Of a stretch of DNA of 64,000 bases, positions 47,388-56,349 are shown piece after piece. Location: assembly GCF_965198575.1 (NCBI RefSeq), contig NZ_OZ240671.1:3472001-3536000 (forward strand), read 5' to 3'. Below the pieces are notes generated by a model. It saw nothing but the letters and a program-made list of their open reading frames with translations. It did no database searches and was not told the origin of the DNA. How positions within the stretch are numbered: the stretch's first letter is position 1; each line of letters opens with the position of its first letter. The DNA comes from Lichenicola sp965198575. Its GTDB lineage: Bacteria; Pseudomonadota; Alphaproteobacteria; Acetobacterales; Acetobacteraceae. Both the position numbers and the translations under genes were made by a program.

Positions 47388-48967
47388 GACGCGATCGCCT
47401 CCTCCGCCAGGCCGAGCCGCTCGGCCATCCCGATCCGCTGCAGCTTGCCGGTCGCACCCTTGGGCAACGCTTCCAGCACGAGCACGGCGCGCGGCACCTT
47501 GAACGCCGCCACGTGGCCGGCGACAAACCGGCGCAGCGTCTCGGCGGTGGCCGAGGCGCCCTGCGTCAGCACCACGGCCGCCGCCGGCTCCTCGCCATAC
47601 AGGCGGCTCGGCATCGCGAATGCCACCGCCTCGCGGACCTCGGGATGCAGCAGCAGCACGCTCTCGAGCTCGAGCGGCGACAGTTTCTCACCGCCGCGGT
47701 TGATGATCTCCTTCAGCCTGCCGGTCAGGCGCAGATAGCCGGCCTGGTCCAGCACGCCCTGGTCGCCGGTGCGGAACCAACCCGCGGTGAACGACCGCGC
47801 ATTGGCTTCGGGATTGTTCTCGTAGGCGGCCATGACGCCCGGGCCACGGATCACGATCTCGCCGACCTGGTCCGCCTCGAGCAGCGTGCCCGCCTCGTCC
47901 ATGATCGCGATCTGCGGCCCGGCGGCGACGCCCACCGAGCCTGGATGGCGCAGGCGCGGAGGCAGTGGGTTGCAGGCCATCTGGTGGCTGGCCTCGGTCA
48001 TGCCGTAGGCCTCGATCACCGGCACTCCGAACATCTCCTCGAGTGCGGTCATGATCGGCGCCGGCAGCGAGGCGGAGGAGGAGCGGATCAGGCGCAGCCG
48101 GCTGGCCTCGATGATCGCCCGGTAGCGCGGCGCGATCTCGAGGATGGTCTGGTGCGCGGTGGGGACGGCGGTGTACCAGCTCGGCCGGCACTGCTCGAGC
48201 CAGCCGAAGAAGCGGAACCCGTTCAGCCCGCCGGTGCAGGCGACAGCGCCGCCGGCCGAGAGGCTGGCCAACACCGCCGCCACCAGCCCATGGATGTGGA
48301 ACAGCGGCATCACGTTGAGGCAGAGATCGTCCGGCGTAAGGGCGAGGCTGCCGGCGATCGCCTGCGCCGACGCGGTAAGGTTCGCGTGCGACAGCGGCAC
48401 GATCTTGGGTCGCGCGGTCGTGCCGGAGGTATGCAGCACAAGGGCGATGTCGCGCGGACCGACAGGGCGGGGCGCCGGTGCGTGCTCATCTGGCGAGAGT
48501 GGCGGCCAGGCCTCGGCTGCCAGCGTGAAGCGCCCGGGCGTGGCAGGATCGGCATCCAGCTCGATGATCCGGACGCCGAGCGCCTCGGCCACCGCCCGCG
48601 CCGTTTCGGCCTCGCCGCGCTTCAGGATGAGCGCCCGGACATCGAGATCCTGCAGGGTGAACTGCAACTCGGCGGAACCATAGGCGGGATTGAGCGGTGC
48701 TGCGGTGGCCACCGAAGCGATCGCCAGGAACGCGGACGCCATCTCGGGGCCGTTCGGCAGCAGGATCGCGACACGGTCCCCGGGGCCGATGCCGCGCTCG
48801 TGCAGGAATGTCGCTAGCTGGCCGCAGAGCTCGCGCAGGCCGGCATAGGTCAGCCCGTCATGTTCGGGCGTGCGGATCGCGCAGGACCCGCCGTCGCCAC
48901 GCAGCAGGAGTGACGGGATCGTGCTGCGGCTGGTTCGATCTTGCGGATCGGAGGTTGTTTCGGGCAC
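47384..48967 (-). CDS. AMP-forming acyl-CoA/acyl-ACP synthetase
   Basis: A 527-aa ANL-superfamily enzyme that adenylates a carboxylic acid. Core motifs: LVLHTSGTTARPKIVPLSH near residue 165, AYGMTEASHQM near 310, GWFRTGDQGVLD, LRLTGRLKEIINRGGEKLSPLELE, and the C-terminal catalytic Lys in LPKGATGKLQR. Closest in pattern to medium/long-chain or oxalyl-CoA type synthetases; the acid is unknown. Start chosen at GTG 48967; an upstream TTG at 49072 lacks support. It opens the three-gene cassette, and the partner carrier protein suggests acyl-ACP rather than acyl-CoA output. Confidence 0.87.
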   Translation of the reverse strand: MPETTSDPQDRTSRSTIPSLLLRGDGGSCAIRTPEHDGLTYAGLRELCGQLATFLHERGIGPGDRVAILLPNGPEMASAFLAIASVATAAPLNPAYGSAELQFTLQDLDVRALILKRGEAETARAVAEALGVRIIELDADPATPGRFTLAAEAWPPLSPDEHAPAPRPVGPRDIALVLHTSGTTARPKIVPLSHANLTASAQAIAGSLALTPDDLCLNVMPLFHIHGLVAAVLASLSAGGAVACTGGLNGFRFFGWLEQCRPSWYTAVPTAHQTILEIAPRYRAIIEASRLRLIRSSSASLPAPIMTALEEMFGVPVIEAYGMTEASHQMACNPLPPRLRHPGSVGVAAGPQIAIMDEAGTLLEADQVGEIVIRGPGVMAAYENNPEANARSFTAGWFRTGDQGVLDQAGYLRLTGRLKEIINRGGEKLSPLELESVLLLHPEVREAVAFAMPSRLYGEEPAAAVVLTQGASATAETLRRFVAGHVAAFKVPRAVLVLEALPKGATGKLQRIGMAERLGLAEEAIAS

Positions 48968-49196
48968 GGTCGCTTTCTGTGAGACGCCGTCGCACGCGAC
49001 GATCCGTTGGCTGGCCACCGCACGCGATCGGATGAGCGATGCATGCGTGGAACGTAATATCAGTCCCGCCAACGCCCGGCAGTGTACCGAGGCCGACGCG
49101 CGTAGCCTGAACGTAGCGGTTAAATTGCGGGTGGCGACACCGAACTGACGCCACGAAACGCGACAAATTGTGTCAGGCTTGCGTCAGGCGTCGCGG

Positions 49197-50366
49197 CTAG
49201 CTTTGCGACTGGCCGTCCGGCAGCGGTTCGGCGGGCTGGCTCATGTCGCCCATGCTCTGCGTCATGTTCCGGCCGCCCATCGTCTGGGTCATGCCGCCCA
49301 TCGTCTGGCTCATCCCGGCCGTCCGCGGCGTGTCCTCGGGTGCCACCGCGGGAGGCACCGGGAGTGTCCAGAAGGCATCGGCGATGTCGTTCTGGATGTG
49401 GCGCAACTGCAGCTGCACCCAGTCGAGGAACTCGTGCAGGCCGCGCAGGATGATCTGCTCGATGGTCTGGTCGGTGAGGGCCGCGCGCAGCTCGTCGATC
49501 CGCTCCAGCGCATCGCCGCCGCGTCGCAATCCGTAGTCGGTGCGCAACTGTCCGATGGCCCAATTGACCTGGCGCAGGGTGAGCACCAGCGAGCGGGGAA
49601 ATGCGTTGTTCAGCAGCAGGAAGCCCGCGACCGCAGTCGGGGTCAGCGAGCTCGGCATCACCCGGCGATAGGCATGATAGGCGGCCGCCGATCGCAGCAC
49701 GGCACTCCACTGGCTGATATCGACCTGGCTGCCGACGCCGGCCTCGCGCGGCAACAGCGTGTGGTACTTGATGTCGACGAGCCGGGTGGTCTGGTCGCCG
49801 CGCTCCAGGAACTTGCCGATCGAGTAGAAGTACCAGCCCTGGTCTCGGTAGAAGGTGCCCTCGGTGATGCCGTAATGGGTCTGGCACTCCTGCTTCAGGC
49901 GCGCGCACAGGGCAGAGAGCTGCGACGAGCGGATGTCGCGCGCGGTCAGTCGCCTGACCCAGTTGTGGAACACGTTGATGTGGGTCCACATCTCGGTCGA
50001 GATCAGCGGCCGCAGGGTGCGCGCGTTCTCACGGGCAACGGTGATGATGCTGGCGATCGAGTTCGGATTGTCGCGGTCCAGCACGTAGAAGTCGGCCACA
50101 CCGCGCACGTCGGCCTCGCTGTGCGTGCTGTAATAGCGCTCGTCATCGGCATTGATCTGGATCACCGAACGCCAGCCATTCTCGACGTGGCTGGTGCGGG
50201 TGAAGGTCTCCGTCACGTCGAGGATGCGGGCCAGGTTCTCGATCCGCTCCATGTAGCGGGCGAGCCAGACCGTGCTTTCGGCGTAGCGCGACAGCAATGC
50301 CTGGGTGCGCATCGGCTGGTCGCCGCTTGCCTCCTGCATCTGGATCGACGCGGATGCCTCGGTCAT
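49197..50366 (-). CDS. Alpha-E (DUF403) domain protein
   Basis: A 389-aa helical protein of the alpha-E family, almost always found next to circularly permuted ATP-grasp genes. Signatures: LLSRYAESTVWLARYMERIENLARILDV near residue 25, DQGWYFYSIGKFLERGDQTTRLVDIKYHTLLP near 185, and RAAAYHAYRRVMPSSLTP. The C-terminus is a Met/Gly-rich repeat (MSQTMGG, MTQTMGG, MTQSMGD). Start overlaps the stop of the ATP-grasp gene (ATGA). Biochemical role not established; a peptide or amino-acid ligation system is proposed for such clusters. Confidence 0.86.
   Translation of the reverse strand: MTEASASIQMQEASGDQPMRTQALLSRYAESTVWLARYMERIENLARILDVTETFTRTSHVENGWRSVIQINADDERYYSTHSEADVRGVADFYVLDRDNPNSIASIITVARENARTLRPLISTEMWTHINVFHNWVRRLTARDIRSSQLSALCARLKQECQTHYGITEGTFYRDQGWYFYSIGKFLERGDQTTRLVDIKYHTLLPREAGVGSQVDISQWSAVLRSAAAYHAYRRVMPSSLTPTAVAGFLLLNNAFPRSLVLTLRQVNWAIGQLRTDYGLRRGGDALERIDELRAALTDQTIEQIILRGLHEFLDWVQLQLRHIQNDIADAFWTLPVPPAVAPEDTPRTAGMSQTMGGMTQTMGGRNMTQSMGDMSQPAEPLPDGQSQS
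49233..49312 (-). repeat. Met-Gly tandem repeat at the 3' end of the alpha-E gene
   Basis: About four imperfect units of roughly 21 bp (plus-strand pattern GCCGCCCATCGTCTGGGTCAT) encode MTQTMGG-like heptapeptides. The repeat is in frame and forms the protein tail. Confidence 0.65.
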
Positions 50367-51840
50367 GACAGCACCCAGGTATCTTTCGAGCCACCCCCCT
50401 GCGAGGAGTTCACCACCAGCGAGCCCTTCTTCAACGCGACCCGCGACAGTCCGCCCGGAAGCACCCAGGTCGAGTGCCCGGTCACCGCGAAGGGGCGCAG
50501 ATCGACGTGGCGCGCCTCGACGCCGTCGTCGCAGAGCGTGGGTGCGGTCGAGAGATTGATGACCGGCTGGCTGATATAGTTCGCCGGGTCCGCCTTGAGC
50601 TTCTCGCGAAACTCCGCCAGCTCGGCGCGGCTCGCATGCGGACCGATGATGAGCCCATATCCGCCGGACTCGCCGACCGGCTTGACCACCAGCTTCTCGA
50701 GATTGTCGAGCGTGTACTGCAACCCCTCCGGCTCCCGGCAGATCCGCGTATCGACGTTGTTCAGCACCGGCTCCTCGTCGAGATAGTAGCGGATGATGCG
50801 CGGCATGTAGGCATAGATCGCCTTGTCGTCGGCGACGCCGGTGCCGACCGCATTGGCGATCGCGACATTGCCGCGCCGCCATGCCTCGACCAGCCCGCGG
50901 ACGCCGAGCTGGCTGTCCGGTCGGAACACGTCCGGATCGAGAAAGTCGTCGTTGAGCCTGCGGTAGATCGAATGCACGCGCCGCAGCCCGGAGATGCAGC
51001 GCATGTACACGCGGTGGTTCTCGACCACGAGATCGCGGCCCTCGACCAGCGGCACGCCCATCTCGCGCGCCAGGAACACGTGCTCGAAATAGGCCGCGTT
51101 GTAGATGCCCGGCGACAGCAGCACGACCTGCGGATCACCGACCCCCACGGGTGCGATTTCCGCCAGCGCCTGCGCCAGCCGGACGCCATATTCCTCGACC
51201 GGGCGGATGCCGATGCCGGCCACCAGGTCGGGCAGCACGCGCAGCATCATGTGCCGGTTCTCGATCACGTACGAGACGCCGGACGGCGTGCGCGCGTTAT
51301 CCTCGAGCACCAGAAAGCGTCCGGCCTCGTCTCGCACGATGTCGGTGCCGTTGACATGCACATAGACGCCGAGTGGCACGTCGAGCCCCATCATCTCCGG
51401 GCGGAAATTGCTGTTACCCAGCACGAGGTCGCGCGGGATGATGCCGTCACGCAGGATGTGCTGCTCGTGGTAGATGTCCCACAGGAAGCGGTTGATCGCG
51501 GTCACCCGCTGGATCACGCCACGCTCGACAAGCGACCATTCGGCCGCCGTCAGGACCCGCGGGATCAGGTCGAACGGCAGGATGCGGTCGATCGCGTCGC
51601 GGTCCGAATACACCGTGAAGGTGATGCCGAGATTGTACAGCTCGGCCTCGGCGGCAGCGGCGCGACGGCGCAGTTCCTCGACATCGAGCGATCGCAGCCG
51701 GTCGCGGATCAGCCGGATCGCGGGCTCCTCCGGCTGGTCGCGTTCATGATCTCGCAGAAGAAGTGCTGCGTGCCGTAGTTTGCGAAGAGACCGGTCATCG
51801 AACCGGTGTCGGCTGCAGCAATCTTGTCCGACCCGCTCAT
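50363..51840 (-). pseudogene. Circularly permuted ATP-grasp (DUF404/DUF407) gene with a one-base frameshift
   Basis: The main frame encodes about 450 residues of a circularly permuted ATP-grasp: LYNLGITFTVYSDRDAIDRILPFDLIPRVL, YVIENRHMMLRVLPDLV, VVKPVGESGGYGL near the C-terminus. The true N-terminus lies in another frame: ATG 51840 (GGA ribosome site) starts MSGSDKIAAADTG and continues LFANYGTQHFFCEIMNATS, the expected family start. Between these, at 51732/51733, one base (probably a C) is missing: adding it joins NATS to PEEPAIRLIRDRL perfectly. As read, the frame ends at 51709. Either a recent frameshift or a base-call error in a CC run. Confidence 0.8.
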
Positions 51841-52158
51841 CTCGATCCGTATTCCAACTGCGTCCGACCCCGTGCTTCGCGTCCGAATGGCCCGTGCTTG
51901 CGCCCGTGTCGATTGGCGGAGCCCGGTCGGCTTGTGGCCCCGGTATCGCACCCCGTCCAGCGGATGCTGCTGTATCGAGAGCGTTGTAGCAAGAAACCTG
52001 CCGTGCTCTCAGCGCGTGACGGAAGCCGACGCCAGAGCTGGTCGAGCTGGCCTGCCCGTCGCGCGAAGGTGAACAAGCTGTCATGTTCCGGCAGGATATG
52101 GCAGTATCCATGACCGGCTGCGATGCGCCGGCTGGGTAACCGTGGGGACATCCCGCCG
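51841..52158. other. Intergenic region between the ATP-grasp and GT2-like genes
   Basis: About 320 bp between divergent genes, lower in GC than the flanks. It should contain both promoters. No RNA gene, repeat or clear operator was recognised. Confidence 0.4.
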
Positions 52159-53415
52159 ATGTCGGACCAGGATCAGCTTGAGGAACGACGCTTGCACCTG
52201 GTCGAGGAGCCGGTGCGCGGTCGGGCCGTGGCAGGGTCCGGGGCCGATCTCCTGTCGATCGTGCTGACCGTTTCGGCAGCCAGTGCGCCGACGCGGACCG
52301 CGCGCCATCAGGTGGTCGATCAGGTTCGGAGCCTGCGTCGGTGGCTCGGCCATGCCGGTCTCGACTCCGTCCAGGCGGAAATCCTCGTCATCGATGGCGG
52401 CGCGCTCGGCATGAGCGATATCGCCCCGCTCCAGGCGCTGTCGGCGCGGGCGGTGCCGTTTCCGCGTCATTCGGCGTCCGGGCGGGCAGCCCTGCGCAAT
52501 TATGGCCTCGCCCGGGCAGCCCATCCGCTGGTGCTTTTCGTCGATGCCGAGGTCGAGCTCGGCGATGCGCTGTTGCCGGCGCTGCTGGCGGTCGCCCGCG
52601 ACCCGGAGGTTGGCGCCGTCGGTCCGTGGCTGGTCCCGTCTGCGGCTCGTGCCGACCGGCCGTTGCAGGAGCAGGCGGTCTCGGCGTTATGTGGCGGCTG
52701 CCTGCTGGTGCGGCGCGACCAGGCCCGTCGGTTGCGCGGGTTCAACGCGGCCATCAGGCCGGATCTGGCGTGCGACGTCGATTTCTGCCTCCGATTGCGG
52801 GCGGCCGGCGACCGGATCGTCTGCACGCCGCATGGGCTGCCGACGCACGGCGCGGCCCGGATCCGGATCGAGGACCCGAAGGTGATGGCGACGCTGTCCG
52901 GGATCTGGAACGGCCTGACGCCGCAGGCCATCGACGAGAACCGTGTGCTGACCGACACCCCGTCCGAGTTGCCTGTCATGGAATTACCGAAGCTGCTTCA
53001 CCCGGTTCCCACGGCAGTACTCCTGCCCGATCCGGCGCCAGGTCCGCCGACCGATGCGCCCGCCGCGCCGGCGGATCCGACCATGCGGCTGAAGACGGCG
53101 ATCCCGGCCGACGAATTTGACCTGCGGGACATCCTGCTGGGCCTCATGCAGCCGGCCCAGGTCGTGCCGCCGATACTGCCGCCAGTACTGGCGGCGGTAC
53201 CACCGCGCGCCGTGCCTTCGGAACCGCAGCCCGGTCCGGTCATCGAGGCTGTTCCGCGACCGCAGCCGCCCCCGGTGCCAGGCGCGCCGTCGAGACCGCC
53301 TGCGACCACGGCGCCGGTCGCCGCCTGGAGCAGGTCGAAACCGGCGCCCACGACGCCACCTGCGCCGCCTGGTCCGGCACCCGGACGTCGATCGAGTTGG
53401 CGTCGGACCGAGTAG
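52159..53415 (+). CDS. GT2-like glycosyltransferase with a proline-rich C-terminal tail
   Basis: 418 aa. The first 260 residues look like a family-2 glycosyltransferase: ILVIDGGALGMSDI, ASGRAALRNYGLARAAHPLVLFVDAEVELGDALLP (the acidic VDAE replaces the usual DDD), GAVGPWLVPSA, and CGGCLLVRRDQARRLRGFNAAI with ACDVDFCLRLRAAGDRI, typical of GT2 acceptor loops. From about residue 280 the chain is Pro/Ala-rich and presumably disordered (APGPPTDAPAAPADP, PQPPPVPGAPSRPP). Donor and acceptor are unknown. ATG 52159 is preferred to 52123. It is alone upstream of tRNA-Ser. Confidence 0.65.
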   Translation: MSDQDQLEERRLHLVEEPVRGRAVAGSGADLLSIVLTVSAASAPTRTARHQVVDQVRSLRRWLGHAGLDSVQAEILVIDGGALGMSDIAPLQALSARAVPFPRHSASGRAALRNYGLARAAHPLVLFVDAEVELGDALLPALLAVARDPEVGAVGPWLVPSAARADRPLQEQAVSALCGGCLLVRRDQARRLRGFNAAIRPDLACDVDFCLRLRAAGDRIVCTPHGLPTHGAARIRIEDPKVMATLSGIWNGLTPQAIDENRVLTDTPSELPVMELPKLLHPVPTAVLLPDPAPGPPTDAPAAPADPTMRLKTAIPADEFDLRDILLGLMQPAQVVPPILPPVLAAVPPRAVPSEPQPGPVIEAVPRPQPPPVPGAPSRPPATTAPVAAWSRSKPAPTTPPAPPGPAPGRRSSWRRTE

Positions 53416-53476
53416 CTGGATCACGGCGATCCTCTTGGCCGCTGCCGGCGCGTCAGGCATAGAGACGACAGCGCCC

Positions 53477-53566
53477 GGACGGGTGGCCGAGTGGTTTAAG
53501 GCAGCGGTCTTGAAAACCGCCGTAGGTGCAAGCCTACCGTGGGTTCGAATCCCACCCCGTCCGCCA
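53477..53566 (+). tRNA. tRNA-Ser(TGA), CCA encoded
   Basis: Acceptor GGACGGG pairs with CCCGTCC, anticodon stem GCGGT/ACCGC encloses CTTGAAA (anticodon TGA, Ser). A long variable arm TAGGTGCAAGCCTA and T-arm with GGTTCGAATCC follow, with discriminator G and encoded CCA. Its 3' end is a candidate integration site for the accessory region downstream. Confidence 0.95.
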
Positions 53567-53994
53567 TAAAAGTCGTGTGCTTTGCCTATGAGGCTCACCT
53601 TTTCGACGAGCGATTCTGAACGGTCTTGAGAGACGCTTTTGGTCGTGTCGTTCAGGTGGAACCTGCCGCCTCGTGGCGTTGAAGCGCTTCTTTAAGTCTA
53701 TGCACGAACGACGAAAAGCGCTTTCCAGCACAAGCGCCTCGTCTTGCTGTTGAGGTTCGGGTCGGGTTGTAAGCCTAGGCCGGCATCCGCGCCAGAAACA
53801 GGTCCGCGACCCCCGAGCGCCTTGCGCTGCTGATCCCAGGCTCGTGGCAGGCGGGTATCTTGCATCAATCGGTTTGCAGTCAGCCCGACCGGCTGCTGCC
53901 CGGTCAGGATTGACGCCGCAATGAGCTGCTGCCGGTTTCGTGGACGCCGAGATCAGGGTGTTTCACGAGATGGGACGGCGTGAAGCCGCCTAGC
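53567..53994. other. Gene-poor stretch after tRNA-Ser
   Basis: About 430 bp with lower GC and no convincing gene. Small open frames show no family match. A palindrome GAAGCGCTTC (about 53683-53692) and a nearby AAAAGCGCTT exist. It may be decayed mobile or intergenic DNA next to the tRNA. Confidence 0.35.
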
Positions 53995-54990
53995 TCATCT
54001 CTGCATATCGGCTTCTGTCTCGATCGTGCGACATACCACTCGGTCTCGGCCACTTCGCTTCGCATTGTATAGGGCCCTGTCAGCCTCCCGGAGCGCCGTG
54101 GCCCCGTCAACCGACAATGCGGTCAGAGTGACTGCGCCGATCGAGGCGGTCACCTCCCAGCCAAGGGCGCGCATGGAATCCCTAAGCAACACGCGGAGCC
54201 GCTCTGCCAACGCAGCGATGTCGGAGTCCTGCTGCACCAGGATTGCAAACTCATCGCCGCCAATCCGGGCGACGATGTCCTTAGCCGCAAGCATACTTCT
54301 GAGACTGAGGGCCACCTGTCGCAACAGGCGATCGCCGACTTCGTGACCATTAAGGTCGTTGACCCGCTTGAGCCCGTCCAGATCCAGATAGAGGATGCAA
54401 ACAGGCTTTCCGGTTTGCTGGAGCAAGCCAAGTTGCTTGTCGAGCTCAACCATGAAAGCGCCGCGGTTCGGGAGCCCTGTCAAGGCATCGATCCGTGCCA
54501 GGCGCCGAAACTCGAGTGTCGTCATGACCGAGTCGGCCAGGACCTTCAATGTGTAACGCTCGTCTTCTGAAACATCGCGCGGCTGCGGGCCGATGACGCA
54601 CAAGGTGCCGAGTGCATACCCCTCGGAGCTTACGAGCGGCTGGCCGGCATAGAACCGCATTCTTGAGCCACCCAGGAAAAGCCCGTTTTCGGCAAAACGA
54701 GGATCGTCAAGCGCCTCTGGTACGATGAGCATCTGGTCAGGATTGAGGATCGCGTGCGCGCAAAAGGCCGTATCCCGTGCCGCTTCGGTTTCCTCGATCG
54801 CGTAGCGTGCCTTGAACCACTGCCGCTCAGCGTCGATCAACGAGATCATCGAGGCCGAGGCGCCCGTCAACCGCGCGGCCAGGTTTACGATGCTGTCGAA
54901 ACTTGCCTCGGCCGCAGTGTCCAGGATGTCGTACGAATGCAGCGCCTGGAGACGCGCCGCTTCATTGACAGGTCTAGGCACCCTGGTCAT
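53995..54990 (-). CDS. GAF-GGDEF diguanylate cyclase
   Basis: A 331-aa c-di-GMP synthase. An N-terminal GAF sensor (about residues 20-150; LTGASASMISLIDAERQWFKAR, FCAHAILNPDQMLIVPEALDDPRF) resembles the group sensing small ligands or redox state. The GGDEF domain (about 165-325) has the intact catalytic motif RIGGDEFAIL, with DALTGLPNRGAF and YLDLDGLKRVNDLNGHEVGD. Upstream of the motif the residues AAKD replace the usual RxxD inhibitory site, so product feedback may be absent. It lies alone in a region of mixed genes after tRNA-Ser. Confidence 0.9.
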   Translation of the reverse strand: MTRVPRPVNEAARLQALHSYDILDTAAEASFDSIVNLAARLTGASASMISLIDAERQWFKARYAIEETEAARDTAFCAHAILNPDQMLIVPEALDDPRFAENGLFLGGSRMRFYAGQPLVSSEGYALGTLCVIGPQPRDVSEDERYTLKVLADSVMTTLEFRRLARIDALTGLPNRGAFMVELDKQLGLLQQTGKPVCILYLDLDGLKRVNDLNGHEVGDRLLRQVALSLRSMLAAKDIVARIGGDEFAILVQQDSDIAALAERLRVLLRDSMRALGWEVTASIGAVTLTALSVDGATALREADRALYNAKRSGRDRVVCRTIETEADMQR

Positions 54991-55078
54991 TCGACATGCT
55001 AGCGGCTTGGAACCTTCGCTACCAGCAGGCGCCGCTGAAGATCGGCTTCCTCTTGCTTCTGTGATGAACCTCGGTTTG

Positions 55079-56041
55079 TTATAGTGAAGCCGCGTTAGCC
55101 TCGACCAGCTCGTCGATCAGCCACAACAGACCCCGATCGCGTGCCGAACGCTGATGCCACACCGCCGCCATCGGGAAGCGCAACGGCTCGTACGGCAGTT
55201 CCAGCATGACCAATGAGTTCTGACGCGACATCTGCAGCGCCAGGCTGCGCGGCAGCGAGGCGATCAGGTTCGTCTGTTCGAGGATGGGGGCGACCGGCGC
55301 GTAGTTCGGCACGGTGATCGCGATCCGGCCGACCAGCCCGCTCTCCGGGCCGGTTTCGATGAGGAGCCGCTCGCTCCAGGTTCTTCGCACGACCCCACGC
55401 TCGTCGATGAAACCGTCCATGCCGCGATCCTCGCTGCCGGTGAGCTCGACCACGACATGAGGAAACTCGAACAATCGCTCCCTGGTCAGCACGCCGCGCG
55501 TCAGTGGGTGGTCGGTTCGTACGACGATGGACTCCTCGTCGTTCATGACGACCCGGCTGCACATCCGCTCGGGAATGTCGTCGACCCAGGTCAGCAGCAG
55601 GTCGACCCGGCCTTCGTCGAGGAACCGCACGGCGTCCGTTCGATTGCCCGGAAAGACCCGCAAGGTGACATTGGGCGCCTTCGCCGCGAGCGCTGCCACG
55701 AGCGGCGGGACGATGGTGCAGCTCGGATAATCGGACGCGATGATCCCGAAGCTCCTGACCGCATCGCGTGGAATGAACGGTCTTGCCGCGACCGCATCGA
55801 GAAGCCGCTGCATGCCGTTGCGGATATCCGGCGCCAGGTCGGCCGCCCTTGGCGTCGGCTCCATTCCTCCGGGACCGGTGACGAAGAGTTCGTCCCCGAG
55901 GGTCTTTCTCAGGCGCGCCAAGGCATGGCTGACGGCCGAGGGGGTCAGCCCGAGTTCGCCGGCGGCGCCGCTGACACTCCGATGCTGCATGATCGCCTCG
56001 AAGACGCGGAACAGGTTCAGGTCGACGCTTCGCAGGGTCAA
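55079..56041 (-). CDS. LysR-family transcriptional regulator
   Basis: A 320-aa DNA-binding regulator. The N-terminal winged helix-turn-helix is DLNLFRVFEAIMQHRSVSGAAGELGLTPSAVSHALARLRKTLGDELF; the rest is a periplasmic-binding-like effector domain (SFGIIASDYPSCTIVPPLVAAL, HVVVELTGSEDRG). Divergent to the ytcA-mdtNOP efflux genes, so it probably regulates them and itself. The NodD/LinR-like N-terminus is typical of activators of aromatic or phenolic-compound genes, which is only a hint. Confidence 0.92.
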   Translation of the reverse strand: MTLRSVDLNLFRVFEAIMQHRSVSGAAGELGLTPSAVSHALARLRKTLGDELFVTGPGGMEPTPRAADLAPDIRNGMQRLLDAVAARPFIPRDAVRSFGIIASDYPSCTIVPPLVAALAAKAPNVTLRVFPGNRTDAVRFLDEGRVDLLLTWVDDIPERMCSRVVMNDEESIVVRTDHPLTRGVLTRERLFEFPHVVVELTGSEDRGMDGFIDERGVVRRTWSERLLIETGPESGLVGRIAITVPNYAPVAPILEQTNLIASLPRSLALQMSRQNSLVMLELPYEPLRFPMAAVWHQRSARDRGLLWLIDELVEANAASL

Positions 56042-56349
56042 GATGATCTCCAGGATGACTTCAATTCAGTGGCAGGCTGAAAAATATTCACGGATTGGCA
56101 GCAAAAATCGACTCCAGTATAGCGACCAGGCAATCTTTAGGTGCGGGTGATCAGACTGTCGAACCTAGCCAAGCGTGCAGACCGATTGTTCCAGATCACG
56201 CATCGCGCGCTGGCTTTTCAGGATCCAGCCCCGAACGCCGACACAGCAGTTCACGCGCCTTGCGCAACGATCCAGGCCGAGTCATCATCCCTCGGAAACG
56301 CTGAGGGATCTCACCGCCCGTTCACCTGCACATGACGACGGAGCCCAGG
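56042..56349. other. Divergent control region between the LysR gene and the efflux operon
   Basis: About 310 bp without a gene. It includes a T-N11-A LysR-type site close to the regulator start (see the separate entry) and other A/T-rich patches (56079-56115) that could hold promoters. The right half carries no recognised feature until GGAG upstream of ATG 56350. Confidence 0.5.
56079..56091. promoter_or_regulatory. Candidate LysR box (TGAA-N5-TTCA)
   Basis: TGAAAAATATTCA is a dyad of 13 bp with the T-N11-A form that LysR proteins bind. It lies 38 bp upstream of the regulator's ATG in the divergent region, where autorepression and activation of the opposite operon would be expected. Confidence 0.5.

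Noticed and set aside
53567..53994. Integrase or transposase gene after tRNA-Ser
   Set aside because: No open frame shows an integrase or transposase motif.
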